Counted from the stretch's first letter, positions 1 to 11,995 are shown. The stretch is 64,000 nt of DNA from Linnemannia hyalina (GCA_019671135.1 JAHRHY010000008.1:1116001-1180000), one strand, 5' to 3'. A program made the numbers and translations. Notes: a model not told the origin generated them from the sequence alone.

Positions 1-639
1 GCCCAACGACATTTGTCCCACCTTGGGAGACTGACCGCCACTACCGTCTCTAACCCAAAACACCTGCGCAGGCTCCAAAAACTCGACCGTGGCCGCAAAC
101 AACGAAGGGATGCCCTCGATAGCAGCCTGGACCGAGACTTGGACGGACGTCTCCTGTGGATTGGTCATGTTCATTTGGATGATATTCATGGTGCTGCTGT
201 TGATCATTGCCTGGGCAACCTTGGGAAGGATGACGATCAACAGAAGGGGTATAAAGATGGCCAAGAATACCACTGTTGATATCAGGCAAAACACCCAAAA
301 CTTGCGACGACGGTAAAAGGGCCGTTGGTGGGGTTGGATAGAGCTCTCGTACTCGTACCCATGGAAGGATTCATGGTCGTTGCTGTCTGTGTCCCCGCTG
401 CCAGTGGCACCCTTCTTTTCCGAAATGATTGTGGATCTCCGTGCGTGCGATGCGAGTAGTTTTTCGTTGTTGCTGCGATTCCAAGAGTTGTCGGATGACG
501 ATGTGGAGGGGGAAGAAGGTGTTTTGTGCCTAGACTGAGTCGGACCTGAATTATTTGGCGTTTGGTCTTGATATTCTGTCTCTTCTTCGCGGTACGGCAT
601 TCCTGACGATTCGACGTTGTATTTCTCTGAGCGACCCAT
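1..639 (-). CDS. LEA2/DUF3712-like single-pass membrane protein, partial
   Basis: The reading frame opens at an ATG (complement of 637-639), runs 213 codons without a stop and leaves the window at its left edge, so the C-terminus is missing. Residues 1-110 are polar and rich in Ser, Asn, Glu and Arg. A basic stretch (YRRRK) comes just before one strongly hydrophobic segment at about residues 114-137 (start FWVFCLIST). The part after it, with PKVAQAMINSSTMNI and then TNPQETSVQVSVQ, resembles the start of fungal LEA2-like/DUF3712 domains, which sit outside the cytosol behind one N-terminal anchor. The topology is seen in the sequence; the family call rests on this short match. A function cannot be assigned. 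No intron is seen in the visible part. Confidence 0.6.
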   Translation of the reverse strand, partial: MGRSEKYNVESSGMPYREEETEYQDQTPNNSGPTQSRHKTPSSPSTSSSDNSWNRSNNEKLLASHARRSTIISEKKGATGSGDTDSNDHESFHGYEYESSIQPHQRPFYRRRKFWVFCLISTVVFLAIFIPLLLIVILPKVAQAMINSSTMNIIQMNMTNPQETSVQVSVQAAIEGIPSLFAATVEFLEPAQVFWVRDGSGGQSPKVGQMSLG

Positions 640-2351
640 GATCGAGATGGAGAAGGGTGGAAGGGAAGGTGGGTGCGCTGTTTGCTGGATAAGGAGAGAG
701 GGATGCAGGGGTTAGGGGCTTTTGGGCGTTGAAGAGGTAAGGAGCGTGAGAGGTAGGTATGGGAGTGAAGAGGAAATGTGGCCAAAGAGAAGGTGGCGGA
801 ATGGGGTGGACTGAGGAAGGAGGGAAAGGGTCCTTGTTCAGCAGGGCATTAGATGGTAGGGAGGAGTGAGATGGTTGAGGCGGAGAGAAGGAAGTGGAGG
901 AGAGGACCGAGGTAGAGGTGGAGAGAAGAGAGGAGAGAAAGAAGGAGAGGATAGAAAGATAAAAAGACGAAGAGGGAAAAATCGAAAAATGATCGAAGAA
1001 AAGCATCGACCGTCCTTCCTCCTTCTTTTGGTTGATGTCAAGAAAAAAGATGCAAAAGGGGTTAGAGGGAGGAGCCCTCCCTTTCTTGCACCGTTCACCA
1101 TCGAATCAATGTACCTGGCGACAAGTACCCTTGGGATTACGGGCAGAAGCATGTGCCCCTTTTGTTTTTTGTAGGCAGGAGTGGATGTGTCAAACAGAGC
1201 ATAAATGGGCTCAGACCATGCTCAGCACCTCCCTTCCTTCCTTCCTTCTTTTCTTGTTGTTTTTGAGAGTGTTTACAGAAGCAGAAGGACGACAGCAAGC
1301 TGTACTCCCACGCGACATCAAAACATCGTACGATCTCTCCTTTCACACACACACACATACAAACAAACAAACAAAAAAAAACTCACACAATTCAACTCTC
1401 ACACGCTCCATAAGCTGGGCTTCCATCCTCACATTTGTTTGTGGCGATGGTCATCACCTCCATCCAAAACAGTTATGCATGTATACCAATCATGCAGAAG
1501 GGCGTAAAATAAAGCGGCGCTTCTTCTAATCAAAATTCTCAACTGCCGCATTGAACTTATCTTCAGAGCCAAGCTACTAGGATACGTACCTCTTAAAAGC
1601 ATAGCACAATCCCTCATTTTTCACAAGAAGACTTGGTACTGTTGACAAAAGATCATCAATTTCAGCACAGGCGGAGAAAAGAAAAAAGCAAAGGGAGGTG
1701 GGTATCCATGTACTCTCATCTGGAGTGTCAAGTGTCAACGTACCATAGATACATATGCTTTCCGATTGTTCGTCTCCTCCCTCGTTTTGGGTCTCCGTCT
1801 TCTCTTCTGTTTGTCGTTCTTCTTTCTCCTTCATTCATGCATGTGCGTGCCTTCAATTTTTTATGAGCAAGAAACAGACAAAAAATTCTATATACTTTTG
1901 ACTATTGATAATCTATCAGGCACATGCACGCAGAATTGGGCCATGGTGGAGGTAGCCTCGTATCCTATGGGAGACAGGGTGATGGTGGTTCCTTAGCTGA
2001 TATGTATCTACTAGCGACCTTGGCACTAAATGTGTAGTCGCATTCGTAGATGTGAAGACAAACGTGTTTCCTATGCGACGTGAAGCTTTTTTTTTTCTCC
2101 TCACACCACGTACCTTCTGGTTGGTCGTAACGCGATTATCGTCAGTATCTGAATTTAATGAGTCCGACTGTGTCCTGATTTCATTTTTGCAATTCAGGCC
2201 CTAGGCAACGCGTAAGGTCTCAGATGACAGTTCATCCAAACGACCACAATAGGGGGGAAAAAAAGAGTCGTGGTCAAACTTTGTCCAAAAACGTGGACAA
2301 ACTCGCATCGTTTTTTATTTGAGAGGAGAACAGAGAGCACCAAGGGATTGT
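640..2351. other. Intergenic region between two minus-strand genes
   Basis: No convincing coding sequence is present; open frames here are short and of biased composition. The part next to the left gene (about 650-1010) is purine-rich on the plus strand, so pyrimidine-rich on the strand of that gene, as in other promoters of this window. A CA then CAAA simple repeat lies at 1344-1380. The right part should hold the 3' UTR of the Hsp70-like gene. Confidence 0.5.
1344..1380. repeat. Simple repeat (CA)n followed by (CAAA)n
   Basis: A run of CA dinucleotides passes directly into CAAA units and then an A tract. It lies in intergenic DNA. Confidence 0.85.
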
Positions 2352-5160
2352 TCATCTGCGTGATCTTGAACGTTTATCAGCAGCAGCAGCAGAAGCGCTT
2401 CTAAGCCCATAAATGACAGCACCTCGAGCAACAGCCAGCTCGGCTTTGGGAACCATGACAACGTGCTCAATCAGCCCTGTATGAGTACCACTGCCTATAC
2501 CCATACCCATCTCTGGAGCTTCCTCGACTGACGCAAGGTTGCTTCTGGAGGCATTCGATGATAGTCGAGAATGCAGCGATCCAGAATGGTGCGGTGATGT
2601 TGTGGATGGTGGGCGAGGCAGCAGGAACGTTTCCTTGAGTTTGTGGAGGAGATACTTGTTGCTCCCAAACCCACCGACAAGAAAGAGTCCTGCAAAGATC
2701 CGGGGGTGTTCCTGAGCCTGCGCCAGAATAAGGTCCACTATTCGCTCAATGACCGGGTCAAACACTTTGTCGCAGAGCTCCTGTCCAGAGACTGCCATAA
2801 AGTCGTCGTCCATCCAGTCCGGCATCGGGTTGAGCTCAAAGATATCCAGTCCCATCGGTACCGATAAGTGCTTGATCTCCTCCTTTGCCCGGGCATCAAA
2901 TAGCGACTTGATCTCTGCGAATCCATCCAGCAGGGTCTCAAGCGCCTTTTGTCGTTGCGGCCGTGCATCGAGGTCCAGTCCAGAGAGTCGTTGTAGGACG
3001 AGATCCTTAAAGTTCTGGTCGAGCATGGCTGACCCACAGTTCTCGGCGTGGGAGGACGAGAGGTACTCAAACTGGCGAACACCCAAAGAGTCGTCCACCC
3101 GAAAGACAGTGACTTGAGTCGTTCGACCTCCAGCATCGCAGATCATAAAGAGGTCCCCATCCTCGAGCGAGTCTGTTTCGACACAGTGTTCTCGACAGTA
3201 AGCCGCTGCTGCCTCGGCCTCCGAGATGACGACAACGTTGGGTGCTCGTATCTGTGGAATGATACCGGCGTCAACGTAGCATCGCAAGATAAGGCCCTGG
3301 GTGGACCTACTCCATGACTTTGGCACTGTGACACAGTAGTGTATGGGGACTGTTCCTGGCTTGACGACCTGGGCTTTGTTGATCTCTTCCATAAGGTATT
3401 CATGAACTCCTCGAAGGTAATGCGTCAAGACGTCTGACAGGAATAATCCATGCTTCAGCACTGCTTGCCGTCCTTGATCAAAGAATTGTAGTTTGTAATC
3501 CGAGATTAGTGTACGGTCGCCCTTGGAACGTCGAAAGCTTGTCGCTGCAGAGGCGCCCCATTCCGTTAGTTTCCTGACGTCCGTCTCCGAGTTGTAGAGG
3601 TTTACTGTCGGCACCTTAGAGTATGCGCTTGTCGACTTTGGCCTATCAGTTGGATTAACATGCACAATGAAAGCGGTGGTGGTGAGCGCCTGAGCGTTGT
3701 TAATGAATCGAAAAGATTTTTCTCCCAAACATACCAAAGAAATGGAAAGCGTACCATTTCACAACGTCAATCATCTCTCCGTCGTTCTGGTGGGCATAGG
3801 ACACGCCGGTAAATGTGTTGCCAAAGTCGATCCCGACCACAATTCCTGACACTTTGCGCGATTTTTTCTTTGCCTTGTCCTTATGCGACGAACTGTGCTT
3901 TTGTCGAGCACTGGCAGATGTGTCGATGACCTTGCCGTTCCTGTTCACGTCCACGTTTTCGCCACAAAAGTCTCCCAGCAATGTGTTGAATCGCTTCTGA
4001 ACCTAGTTTTTTTTTATATATCAAGTGAGATGAAGAGATGAAAGAGAATGGACGGATCTAAGCTGTTTGTTTGTTTTTGTCAAGAACAAGAACAAGTGAG
4101 AAAGTAGCAATGTATAAAAGTAAATGAACAAGGTTACACAATTCTTACGGCTATGCGAGGGACAGGGCGCTCGAGTAGAGCTTTTATCTTCTGGGGGTTC
4201 TTGATGATTTTCGGAGGCCCAGCGGCTGTGCAAAACACAAAATAAAGAAGCGCGTCGAATCGTTAACGCCGATGGTTAAAAGAAGACTTTTGCTTTTCTT
4301 GCTCTTTGAATTTTAAACAGGGATATCTCATCCCCGCGCACCCCATAAGATAGCCCGGAATTAATTGCCTTGCAGCCGAAAAAAAAAGCCTTACCAATGA
4401 AACGATGGCCGTTGAGGAAGGACATCCGGACGAGGGCTGGTGCCCCAACAACAGTGCCTGATTTGGCGAGAAGTGTTGGCTCTGAAGGGTATACGATCAT
4501 GGATGGTGGCCGAGTGGCGGTTGGGATGGGAGGTGGGATCAAAGTAGGGAGTGAATTGGCTTTGATGATTGTAGGAAGGACAGAGAGGTTCCTTTGCTTG
4601 TCCTGCGGTACAAAGGTTGTTCCATGGAAGGAATGTTGTTTTTGTCCATGTTGATATAGTGGTTGCCATTGTAGGTTTTGGTGTTGGTTTTGTGGTAGTT
4701 GCTGTTGCTGCTGTAGCGATGAAGGAGATAGTGGTAGTGGGGCGGATAGACGATGGGGGTAGTGTGCTCGATTTCGGGGTAATGTTTCTGGAATGGACGT
4801 TACCGACGAAGAGGGCAGAAGATAGGTAGGCTGGGAGTGGCGACTGGCCAGAAAGTAAGGATGTTCCTTAGTCTCAAACCTGTCCGACGTTGATGGTGAT
4901 ACGTTGCTGTCCTGGGCGAAGGCCCTTGGAGTTGGCTGAAAATGGTCGTATTGCGGGTCTATTGTAAATTGCTGTAATTGGTGTTGCAGTTGGTTTTGCT
5001 CTGGATGGTGATATTGCTGTTGCTGTTGTTGATTTGGCTGAGGATAGGCGAGTTGGAGGGAGGGCCGATTGTTGGAGAGTTGAAAAGGGCGAACTGCTGG
5101 TGAGGTGGAGACAGGCCGAGGAGGGATCGGGGGAGGAGTAACAACAGGGGAGTGGATCAT
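2352..5160 (-). CDS. Hsp70-like ATPase (HSPA12 type) with Pro/Gln-rich N-terminal extension
   Basis: Four exons on the minus strand, 5160-4395, 4225-4149, 4002-3755 and 3642-2352, join in frame through GT-AG introns to give 793 residues. The ATG at 5160 is the first true ATG of the frame. Residues 1-270 are low complexity, rich in Pro, Gln, Ser and His, with a Q5 run. A Lys/Ser-rich linker (about 312-330) leads to an actin-like nucleotide-binding domain: phosphate-1 motif GIDFGNTFTGVSYA at about 338, phosphate-2 motif CDAGGRTTQVTVF at about 532, and a late FLVGGFGSNKYLL adenosine motif. The pattern fits HSPA12-like proteins, a divergent Hsp70 branch, more than canonical Hsp70. The protein ends soon after the ATPase core (GAVIYGLRSA), with no EEVD tail and no substrate-binding domain. 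ATP binding is therefore likely; a chaperone role is unproven. The N-terminal extension is the odd part. Confidence 0.82.
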
Positions 5161-5525
5161 CTTTTGATGTGTATGTGTGGGCGCCAGTTGTTCGTGTTTG
5201 TGAGCGGGGTTTGAAGGGGGAAGAAGGAAGGCAAGCGGGAACAATGGGGGCAATTGAAAGGTAAGGCTGGGGAGTGGAGTGGAGAGTGGAGTGAGTGGGA
5301 GGGAAGAAAGGAAGGAAAGGAAGGAAGAAAAAGAAGAACAAGAAGTAAAGAAAAGTGAAGAGAAAAAGAAAGAAAGAAAGGGATGGACACGGTCGGAAAG
5401 AGAATGAGTCGAAGGAGATGGAGAGAGATGACACGTTTTGTTCTTTGTTCGGAGTGTGTGTGTCTGTGTGAGAAAGAGTTTGCGCAGGGGTTAATGTATG
5501 GAGGTGCGAACAAACAGGAGGATCA

Positions 5526-5559
5526 AGAAGAAGAAGAAGAAGAAGAAGAAGAGGAAGAA
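5526..5559. repeat. GAA trinucleotide repeat
   Basis: About ten uninterrupted AAG/GAA units followed by an interrupted unit, in the divergent promoter region. Confidence 0.85.
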
Positions 5560-5870
5560 TAGGGAAAGAGATATAGGTCTATGCATGCCTCGGTATGGAG
5601 TGGCAGGGCTGGACGGTGGGACAAAGTTGCAGACGCAACAAACAGGATGATTGGCCTGAAGGTGAGTGTCGTGTAGTGGCACAACTAGAAGTCGTAGGAG
5701 AGCCGCCACACCAGCGACAAAGGGGAGTGAGAGTTCTGGATGTTCATGTTGTCTGTGGTCAGGAATAAGGGAGGGAGGGAGGGAAAGTGAAGGTGATTGT
5801 TCTCTTTTGCTCATACCACACAAATACATAATACACGAATCGCATGGCAATGGCGTGGAGCACGCGGAGG

Positions 5871-5889
5871 AAAAAAAAAAAAAAAAAAA
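5871..5889. repeat. A19 homopolymer
   Basis: Nineteen consecutive adenines in the promoter region of the LRR/PP1 gene. Confidence 0.9.
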
Positions 5890-6116
5890 TAGAATTTCAA
5901 AGGCTGGCTCACAACCTGGCCTAGATTTCCCCCTCTTTTCCTCTCTCTCTCCCTCTCTCTCACGCTGAACTCGACTTCTTCCTCTTCTTTTCATTCTTTT
6001 CTTTCTCACTTGTGCCTTCCATCATCTTCTCTACTTCCTCTCATCTTCACTTCTTTCTCCTCTTCTTCCTCTTCCTCATCCTTCGACGCCACTGCCCGGC
6101 TCACTAGCCTGCCTTC

Positions 6117-9100
6117 ATGATAGGCGTAAACCACAGGGACCCCTCAAGCACAGGCATGCACCCGTCCAACATCTCCAGCCAGGACACCCCTGAGACTGAC
6201 ATCTCAATCACCAACAACGGCAACAACGACAACGACAAGACGTCCACTAAGAGTACCCTCCACGTGAACGACGACAACATCAACAACAGCCCTGCCGAGT
6301 CAGACACGACGACCTTGCCTGAGATGCCTGCCCTCGATCCTCTGTCCTCGCCTATTAACGAAACTACCGCACCTACCTCGCCAAAGGACTCCACTGATTC
6401 TACACCTTCGACACCGACTGCCGAGACGAATCAGGATGCAGTGACCACTGTCGATGGAAAACCGGATGCTGCACTCACTGAAGCCATGACCGACGAACCA
6501 GTCAACGCCGCAGCGGAACCGATCGCACCTGTTGCCAGCAATGGACAGCCTGTGCTGCAGAGGTCATCATCATCGCAACACCAAGGAAGTATGTCGAAAA
6601 ATATGCCCTTGGAGCAGCCTGTTGTGAAAAATGCCTCGTGAGCAATCAAGAAGGACGACTGACTAACTTAGAAAACTCCTTCTCTGCCACTTTGTAGTGA
6701 TAATTATCACAAAGCCCAAGCTGAAAAGACCCCCTCTGCGAGCCATTGACCTGAGCAGTACCCCGAAAAAGTCCATTCTCAGGAAAAAGACTGCCTATCC
6801 CTTTATCGAGCAGCCTGTCAGGAGCCCCGTTTTCAAGTCACAATGGCTCCAGAGCACCGTCAGCAAGCTTGCCGCCATGAGTGGACCTACGACACCGACA
6901 GCCTACACAGCCAATGGCCCATCAATGTTTCAAAAACTAGTTTCTCAGGCAACAGCAGCAGCAGCAGTAACGCCTCAAGGACATCCGCCAATCCCTTCAG
7001 GACCTCCTGTAGGACGACCCAGGACAGGACCGCCAGTATTTGTCAACAATGAACGACCCATCTCTTTCCTGGAGTCCAATGGAAGCGTCACCTCACTACT
7101 TTCCGACAAGTCCTTGAAGCGCGTGCGGTTCTCCGTAGGGCAATTGAGGACCGAGCATGTGTTTCACAACGACGACGCCTACGAGTCAGAGGAAGAGTCA
7201 GAGCCAAGGAGGGTTCCTGTGGCGCCAGCACCAGTTCAGCCCAAGAAGGTCATCATGACAAGCGAAGGGGTACTAGTCGACGACAACATCTACACGGCGA
7301 AGGAGATCATGAACTACTACCTCACAGCCTGCAACAGTCGCGAAGAGTTTCCCATTGAGCGCCTCATTAACGACATGCAGGTATGGAGTAAAACGTACCT
7401 ATTCCGGGTTCATTCCAAGTTTATTTTTGGGCTCTCCACATGTTGTGGAAAGACGCTGACTGTGTTCAATTGTCAACTACACTTCTAGATTGCCTCAGGC
7501 CGTACATCGAACCCACTGCTGACGACAATTGACCTGACAGGTATGGATGTCAAAAGCCTGCCAGCTCTGCACCGTAAAAAAATCAACGGTGGTTTCGATT
7601 GCTAACATTCGACTGCTTTACGACTTTTAGGCGAACCTTTGCCTCGGAGAGCTCTGGACCCTATCTCGGATGTGCTCACGCTCGAGTTCGGACTGAAACA
7701 TCTCATTTTGGACAATTGCGCCCTGGAAGACGATGTAAGTTTGTACACGAGTTTTCTAATGTTCTGGATTATCAAGGTCAAAGGTGTGCCTATTAACGCT
7801 GCTGCTCTGATTATTCCCATAATCTAGACTCTGAAAATGCTGCTGTACAGTTTGCTGCTCACCGACACATTGACCCTGCTCAGTCTCCAGGATAATAAAC
7901 GGATAAAGTCACTGGGATTCAAATACGTTTCCGTGTTTGTAAAGAAGGTAAGCCTAGATCTCGACATGAAACGAGGTGTTGGTACGACGGAATTGTAAGG
8001 CAGACCCCAGTATCTAACGACGTCGGTATTCTAACTGCTTATTCTAGACTAAAGCACTCAAGAGCCTCAACATTTCCGGTATTCCTATGGACAAGAAATC
8101 TATTGAGTTCCTGGCACATGCACTCAAGATTGGACGACTTGGATTTGGATCGAGGCTCGAAGAGTTGCGCATGGATCGTTGTGGACTGCGCGGAAACCTC
8201 TTGGAGACGATTGGTGAGTATTACATCTACGTGTCGTTGCTATTGTTGGTCTACGCTTTCCCCCAAGAGTTTACAGCCTAACATAAGTGTTTTGTTATCT
8301 TTTCCAATCCATAGCACCCGCGATCAGAGAGTCCAACCTGCGACAGGTATCGATGCGCTCAAACAGAATCGGTGCTACAGGAGGCGTCTGGATCGGAGTG
8401 ATGATGCGTGATTATGACGACCAACCCAACAAAGTCATCCCAATCAATAATGAAGAGCAAGGATTCAAACGAGTTTTCCCAGGCATCGTGAACCCAGAGT
8501 TGCTGAAGCGCACTCGCGGTATCGAAACTCTAGATGTATCCGACAACGACCTTCGAGTAAGTGCTAAGCATGAATTTGGTCCGCACGACAGCTGTTGTAG
8601 CCTCTTTACTTGTGGGATGGCATGTTAACTAAACCACTCTACATTGTTGCTGTCGAAAACTATTTTACAGCAAGGAGCAGATTACGTGGCTCAGACATTG
8701 CGCAGAAATATGTCACTCAAGTGTCTCATCCTCGCCAACAACAACCTGGATCCTGCACGCCTTGTCGTCCTCGCCGATGCACTTGTGAGTATACCAGGGA
8801 TATGCAACGTATTGTACTGCGTCGTCACCGCGTGCTAAATGTTGAGCCATTTTTATCCATACTTGATAATAGAAACTCAACATTGGATTAGAGGCACTGG
8901 ATCTCAGCGACAATCGTGTCTGTGGGCCTGTCATTACTGGCATGAATGCATTGACGCAAAAGTTGGTCTACAACAAGACTCTGACCAAACTGTCACTGTC
9001 CAACACTGGCATCCAATCCGAAGGCGCTATTGCTTTGGCAGAGTTCCTTCCCGAGACCCGCACCCTAGTTCAGCTGGATCTGACAGGAAACGACCTCGTC

Positions 9101-10715
9101 GATATTGCTGGTGTTATGGCGCTCTCTGTCAGTATTCGCATGAACAAGAGCATTACCTGCTTGGACATGAACGTTCCTCCAAATGATGCCGAGTTTGCTC
9201 GCCTTTCTCGCGATATTTTGAGAGCCTGCATTCGCAACATGGAGGCGAAGACTGGATCGAACGAGGGAATGCCCTCACCCGACGACATGCCCACCAACAC
9301 TATCTTCCGACACCCCTCAGCTGCCATTATACCCGAGCCTGTGGCTCCCTCTGTCGAAGATAGTCGCTGGTCACTTCTGGAGGTGGTTGCTGGCGAGCTC
9401 TACCGGACAAGAGAGACCCTGACAGCATTAGAGAGAGCTTTGAACCGTGAGAAGGCCATGCGCCGCGACTGGTATGAGCATCTCTATGGCAGAGTCGCAC
9501 ATGAATCTAGAAACTATCAAAATGGGCATACTGGGGAGTACAACGAAGATAGTCAGACACCCTCCACGCCAACGACTCCCCTTGTCCACACTCCTGAGGA
9601 CAAGAAGATGCTTGATATTCTGAAGGGAGTTCTCTACCGTGCACCGCCACCAATCGAGGTAAGACCCTTTTTACTAACTAATGCATTGACGCGTACTGGG
9701 TGAAGATCTAAAATTAATCATATGCGTTGTTGTTTGCGGTATTTATAGCAATTATACCACCAGTGCAAGCGCCACCAAGCGAACATTATGAATCTTTTGA
9801 CGAGGGTTGACAACGAGAGGGCCATGTTGGAGCTGGAATCATTGGGCAACACCATCAACTCATTCCTCCAAGCTTACCGAGCCCTGTTTGCACTTCCAGA
9901 GATGCCTCTCAACATGATGGTTGGCAAGAGAACCAACTCCCTTCCACCTGCCACCCCCACAGAGCAGTCATCTCCTGAGGCTGACAGCTCCTCAGCAGTG
10001 CCCCAAGGCCAGCAGGAGCAGGAGCAAGGGCACGATGATGCTCAGGTTGTCCCTGATGTTTCGACTGAGGAGGTAGCGGATGACATGGAGTCGTCGTTCT
10101 TGCTTGAGGATGACGATGACATGGATGACGAAGTGTTTACCAACGACGCCCTGAATGATGTCCGACGGAGTTCCCTCTTGGCATCTGAGCGCCGGTCGCC
10201 CACGTTGACCTCGACTGCCACCATGGCCGCCGATGAGTCTGCACCAGAGACCTCTGACAACACGTACCGAGGACGAGGCCTGAAACCTACGCCCGTCAAC
10301 ACTCTTGACACAGATGGAGTTGAGGGAGAGCGCTCGCCTTCAGCTTTGGCCAGTCCCTTGGAGAAGCTCCGCAAAGCCGCCGAAGTAGAAGAAGGAGAAG
10401 GTATACAATCTTGTTTTATTGTCATTTCGGGTTGATTTTGCCTTGTCCCCGCATCCTTTTTAACCAGACTTCTACAACCCCCCTGATAGTTTTGCGTCGA
10501 GGAAAGGATCTTCTCGAGAACGCCCTTGTAGAAGATGTCCCTGTCGAGATGTCAGGAGAAGAGCTCAAAATTCAGGTATGAATATTCATGAGCAGTGTGA
10601 GTGTGTGTGTGTGAGAGAGAGAAAGAGAGAGGGAGAAAGCAAAGAACTGATGCAAAATTTCTTTCCCCCTTCGTTCTCACGCCATTAGATTCTCGCCAGC
10701 GACAATAAACCATAG
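6117..10715 (+). CDS. LRR protein with PP1-docking motif (PPP1R37-like)
   Basis: Twelve exons join in frame: 6117-6588, 6698-7380, 7489-7540, 7631-7734, 7828-7947, 8048-8213, 8315-8556, 8671-8784, 8873-9658, 9749-10400, 10490-10575 and 10689-10715. They encode 1167 residues. The N-terminus is Asn/Thr/Ser-rich. Residues 299-302 are RVRF in the context LKRVRFSVGQ, a textbook RVxF docking site for protein phosphatase 1. Behind it, ribonuclease-inhibitor-type leucine-rich repeats (LKHLILDNCAL, LEELRMDRCGLRGN, IETLDVSDNDLR, LKCLILANNNLD, LEALDLSDNRV, LVQLDLTGNDL) are spread over exons 3-9, with introns falling between repeats. An RVxF site in front of an LRR array is the layout of animal PPP1R37, so a PP1 regulatory subunit is the best inference. 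The C-terminal third is acidic and disordered. The last exon codes for nine codons including the stop, and an AATAAA hexamer lies inside it. Confidence 0.85.
7120..7131 (+). other. RVxF PP1-docking motif (RVRF)
   Basis: Four codons for Arg-Val-Arg-Phe preceded by Leu-Lys. This matches the RVxF consensus for binding the catalytic subunit of protein phosphatase 1. Acidic residues (ESEEESEP) follow about 20 residues later, as in many PP1 partners. Confidence 0.7.
10597..10634. repeat. (GT)n-(GA)n repeat in an intron
   Basis: A GT run passes into a GA run inside the last intron (10576-10688) of the LRR/PP1 gene. Confidence 0.8.
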
Positions 10716-10774
10716 AAAAAAGTAAAATAAAATTTCATTCCGTTTGGACTACGCTCACACTGAGATGGGGTGCA

Positions 10775-11995
10775 CTAAAGGGTATGCTTGATAGCGACGA
10801 CAAACTTTCGCTGGTCCATCATGCCAAGGTCCTCTCCGCGCTGGCTCATCTCCTTGCCGGTCTTAATCTCCAAGTCGTGCACCTGGTGATCCTCCTGGCC
10901 CTGGCCGTTCTGCTCTTCGCCGACCTCCTCTTGATCGACACGCTTCAACCCTGCGGCCCTCAGTGCCTCACCCATTTCGCCACTGTCGTAAAGACGCTCC
11001 TGATAAAACTGGTCCCGAATCACTCCTTGAGCAGTCTTGATAACAACCTCCCTACAGACCAACCGCTTCTTGTCCTCGCTCAACCACCTCTCTCGACAGA
11101 CCAACATCTCGTCATCGACCCATTCCCACCCACGCGGGGAATAGTTCTCACGCTGGTAGGCGCCGTCTGTGATATCCAAGACTACGACTCCGCCAGGGCG
11201 GAGGACTCGGTGGATCTGGGTCAGGAGAGTTTCGTCGTCTTTGTCGTTGGAGAAATAGCCGAAGGAGTTTCCCATGACTAGGACGAGATCGAAGGTCGAG
11301 TCAGAGAAGGGGATCGAGCGGCAGTCTCCGATTGTGAATTGGATCTGTGCGCCTTTTTTCTTGGTGGTGGTGGGGGAAGTGGTCAATGGTGCGTCATCCT
11401 TGGTGGAGGCAGCGGCAGCGGCTCGGGAACGGGCCAATTGGATCAAAAATTCAGACTGGTCATGTCCATAGAGTTCCAAGGCAGGGTACAGTTCCGCGAG
11501 CTGAAGGATATGGCGCCCTTGTCCACAGCACAAGTCCAGTACCTTGATCGTCCTTGCAGATGCATTAGAATCAGTAGAGGCCTGGAGAATATTGCGGATA
11601 GCGGCGATACCCTCGAGGACCCGGACTTCTTCGCGAGTGATGGCCGAGTCTTCGACAACGTCGCCGTCGGTCTGTAGATAGAGTTGGTCGCTGAAGACAG
11701 TCTTCCACCAGGTCTTAGGGACCATTGCCTCGGGGTTCTTGACGCGGCCGTGGCATATGGTCCCACTCGTGTTGTTGGTGCTGATGGTACTCCCGCTGTT
11801 GGATCCGCCTTCAATCTCGTCGGAATCGGAGTAGTCTGGGGAGGGGAGGGCTGAAGGGATCTGGCGATGGTTGTGGGGATGGTGGCCAGGGGCTTGTTTA
11901 AAGGACTTGAATGTTTCTGAAGAATCCATATCGACTTGTTGGCTCGTCAGGTGGTCGAGACTAAGAGGAAGAGTGGTGGGAGTTGATGCAGACAT
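10775..11995 (-). CDS. SAM-dependent class I methyltransferase
   Basis: A single uninterrupted frame of 406 residues starts at an ATG (complement of 11993-11995). The first 90 residues are polar and probably disordered. The catalytic core follows: motif I VLDLCCGQGRH at 152-162 (SAM-binding Gly loop), the acidic ribose-binding stretch ELYGHDQS, then IGDCRSIPFSDSTFDLVLVM (motifs II and III) and the post-motif VLRPGGVVVLDI. A Thr/Lys-rich loop (TTSPTTTKKKGA) is inserted before motif II. The C-terminal tail is Glu/Gln-rich. The fold is clear, a Methyltransf_11/25-like core, but the substrate cannot be told from the sequence. The gene converges with the LRR/PP1 gene, with 59 bp between stop codons, so the 3' UTRs probably overlap. 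It is intronless among intron-rich neighbours. Confidence 0.88.
   Translation of the reverse strand: MSASTPTTLPLSLDHLTSQQVDMDSSETFKSFKQAPGHHPHNHRQIPSALPSPDYSDSDEIEGGSNSGSTISTNNTSGTICHGRVKNPEAMVPKTWWKTVFSDQLYLQTDGDVVEDSAITREEVRVLEGIAAIRNILQASTDSNASARTIKVLDLCCGQGRHILQLAELYPALELYGHDQSEFLIQLARSRAAAAASTKDDAPLTTSPTTTKKKGAQIQFTIGDCRSIPFSDSTFDLVLVMGNSFGYFSNDKDDETLLTQIHRVLRPGGVVVLDITDGAYQRENYSPRGWEWVDDEMLVCRERWLSEDKKRLVCREVVIKTAQGVIRDQFYQERLYDSGEMGEALRAAGLKRVDQEEVGEEQNGQGQEDHQVHDLEIKTGKEMSQRGEDLGMMDQRKFVVAIKHTL

Larger units (their letters stand above)
5161..6116. promoter_or_regulatory. Divergent promoter region between Hsp70-like and LRR/PP1 genes
   Basis: This 956-bp stretch separates two divergently transcribed genes. 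It is purine-rich on the plus strand up to about 5560, hence pyrimidine-rich on the strand of the Hsp70-like gene. It becomes strongly CT-rich at 5931-6085, just upstream of the plus-strand ATG. Such pyrimidine blocks are common in fungal core promoters and leaders. A GAA repeat (5526-5559) and an A19 run (5871-5889) lie inside. No specific factor site can be named. Confidence 0.5.

Noticed and set aside
282..785. Open frame of 167 codons on the minus strand overlapping the first gene
   Set aside because: Its composition is random and its start codon is not convincing. The other minus frame here has the TM segment and the LEA2-like part.
5491..6009. Open frame of 172 codons on the minus strand in the promoter region
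   Set aside because: It consists of simple-repeat translations (Phe, Ser and Arg/Glu runs) and has no splice partner.
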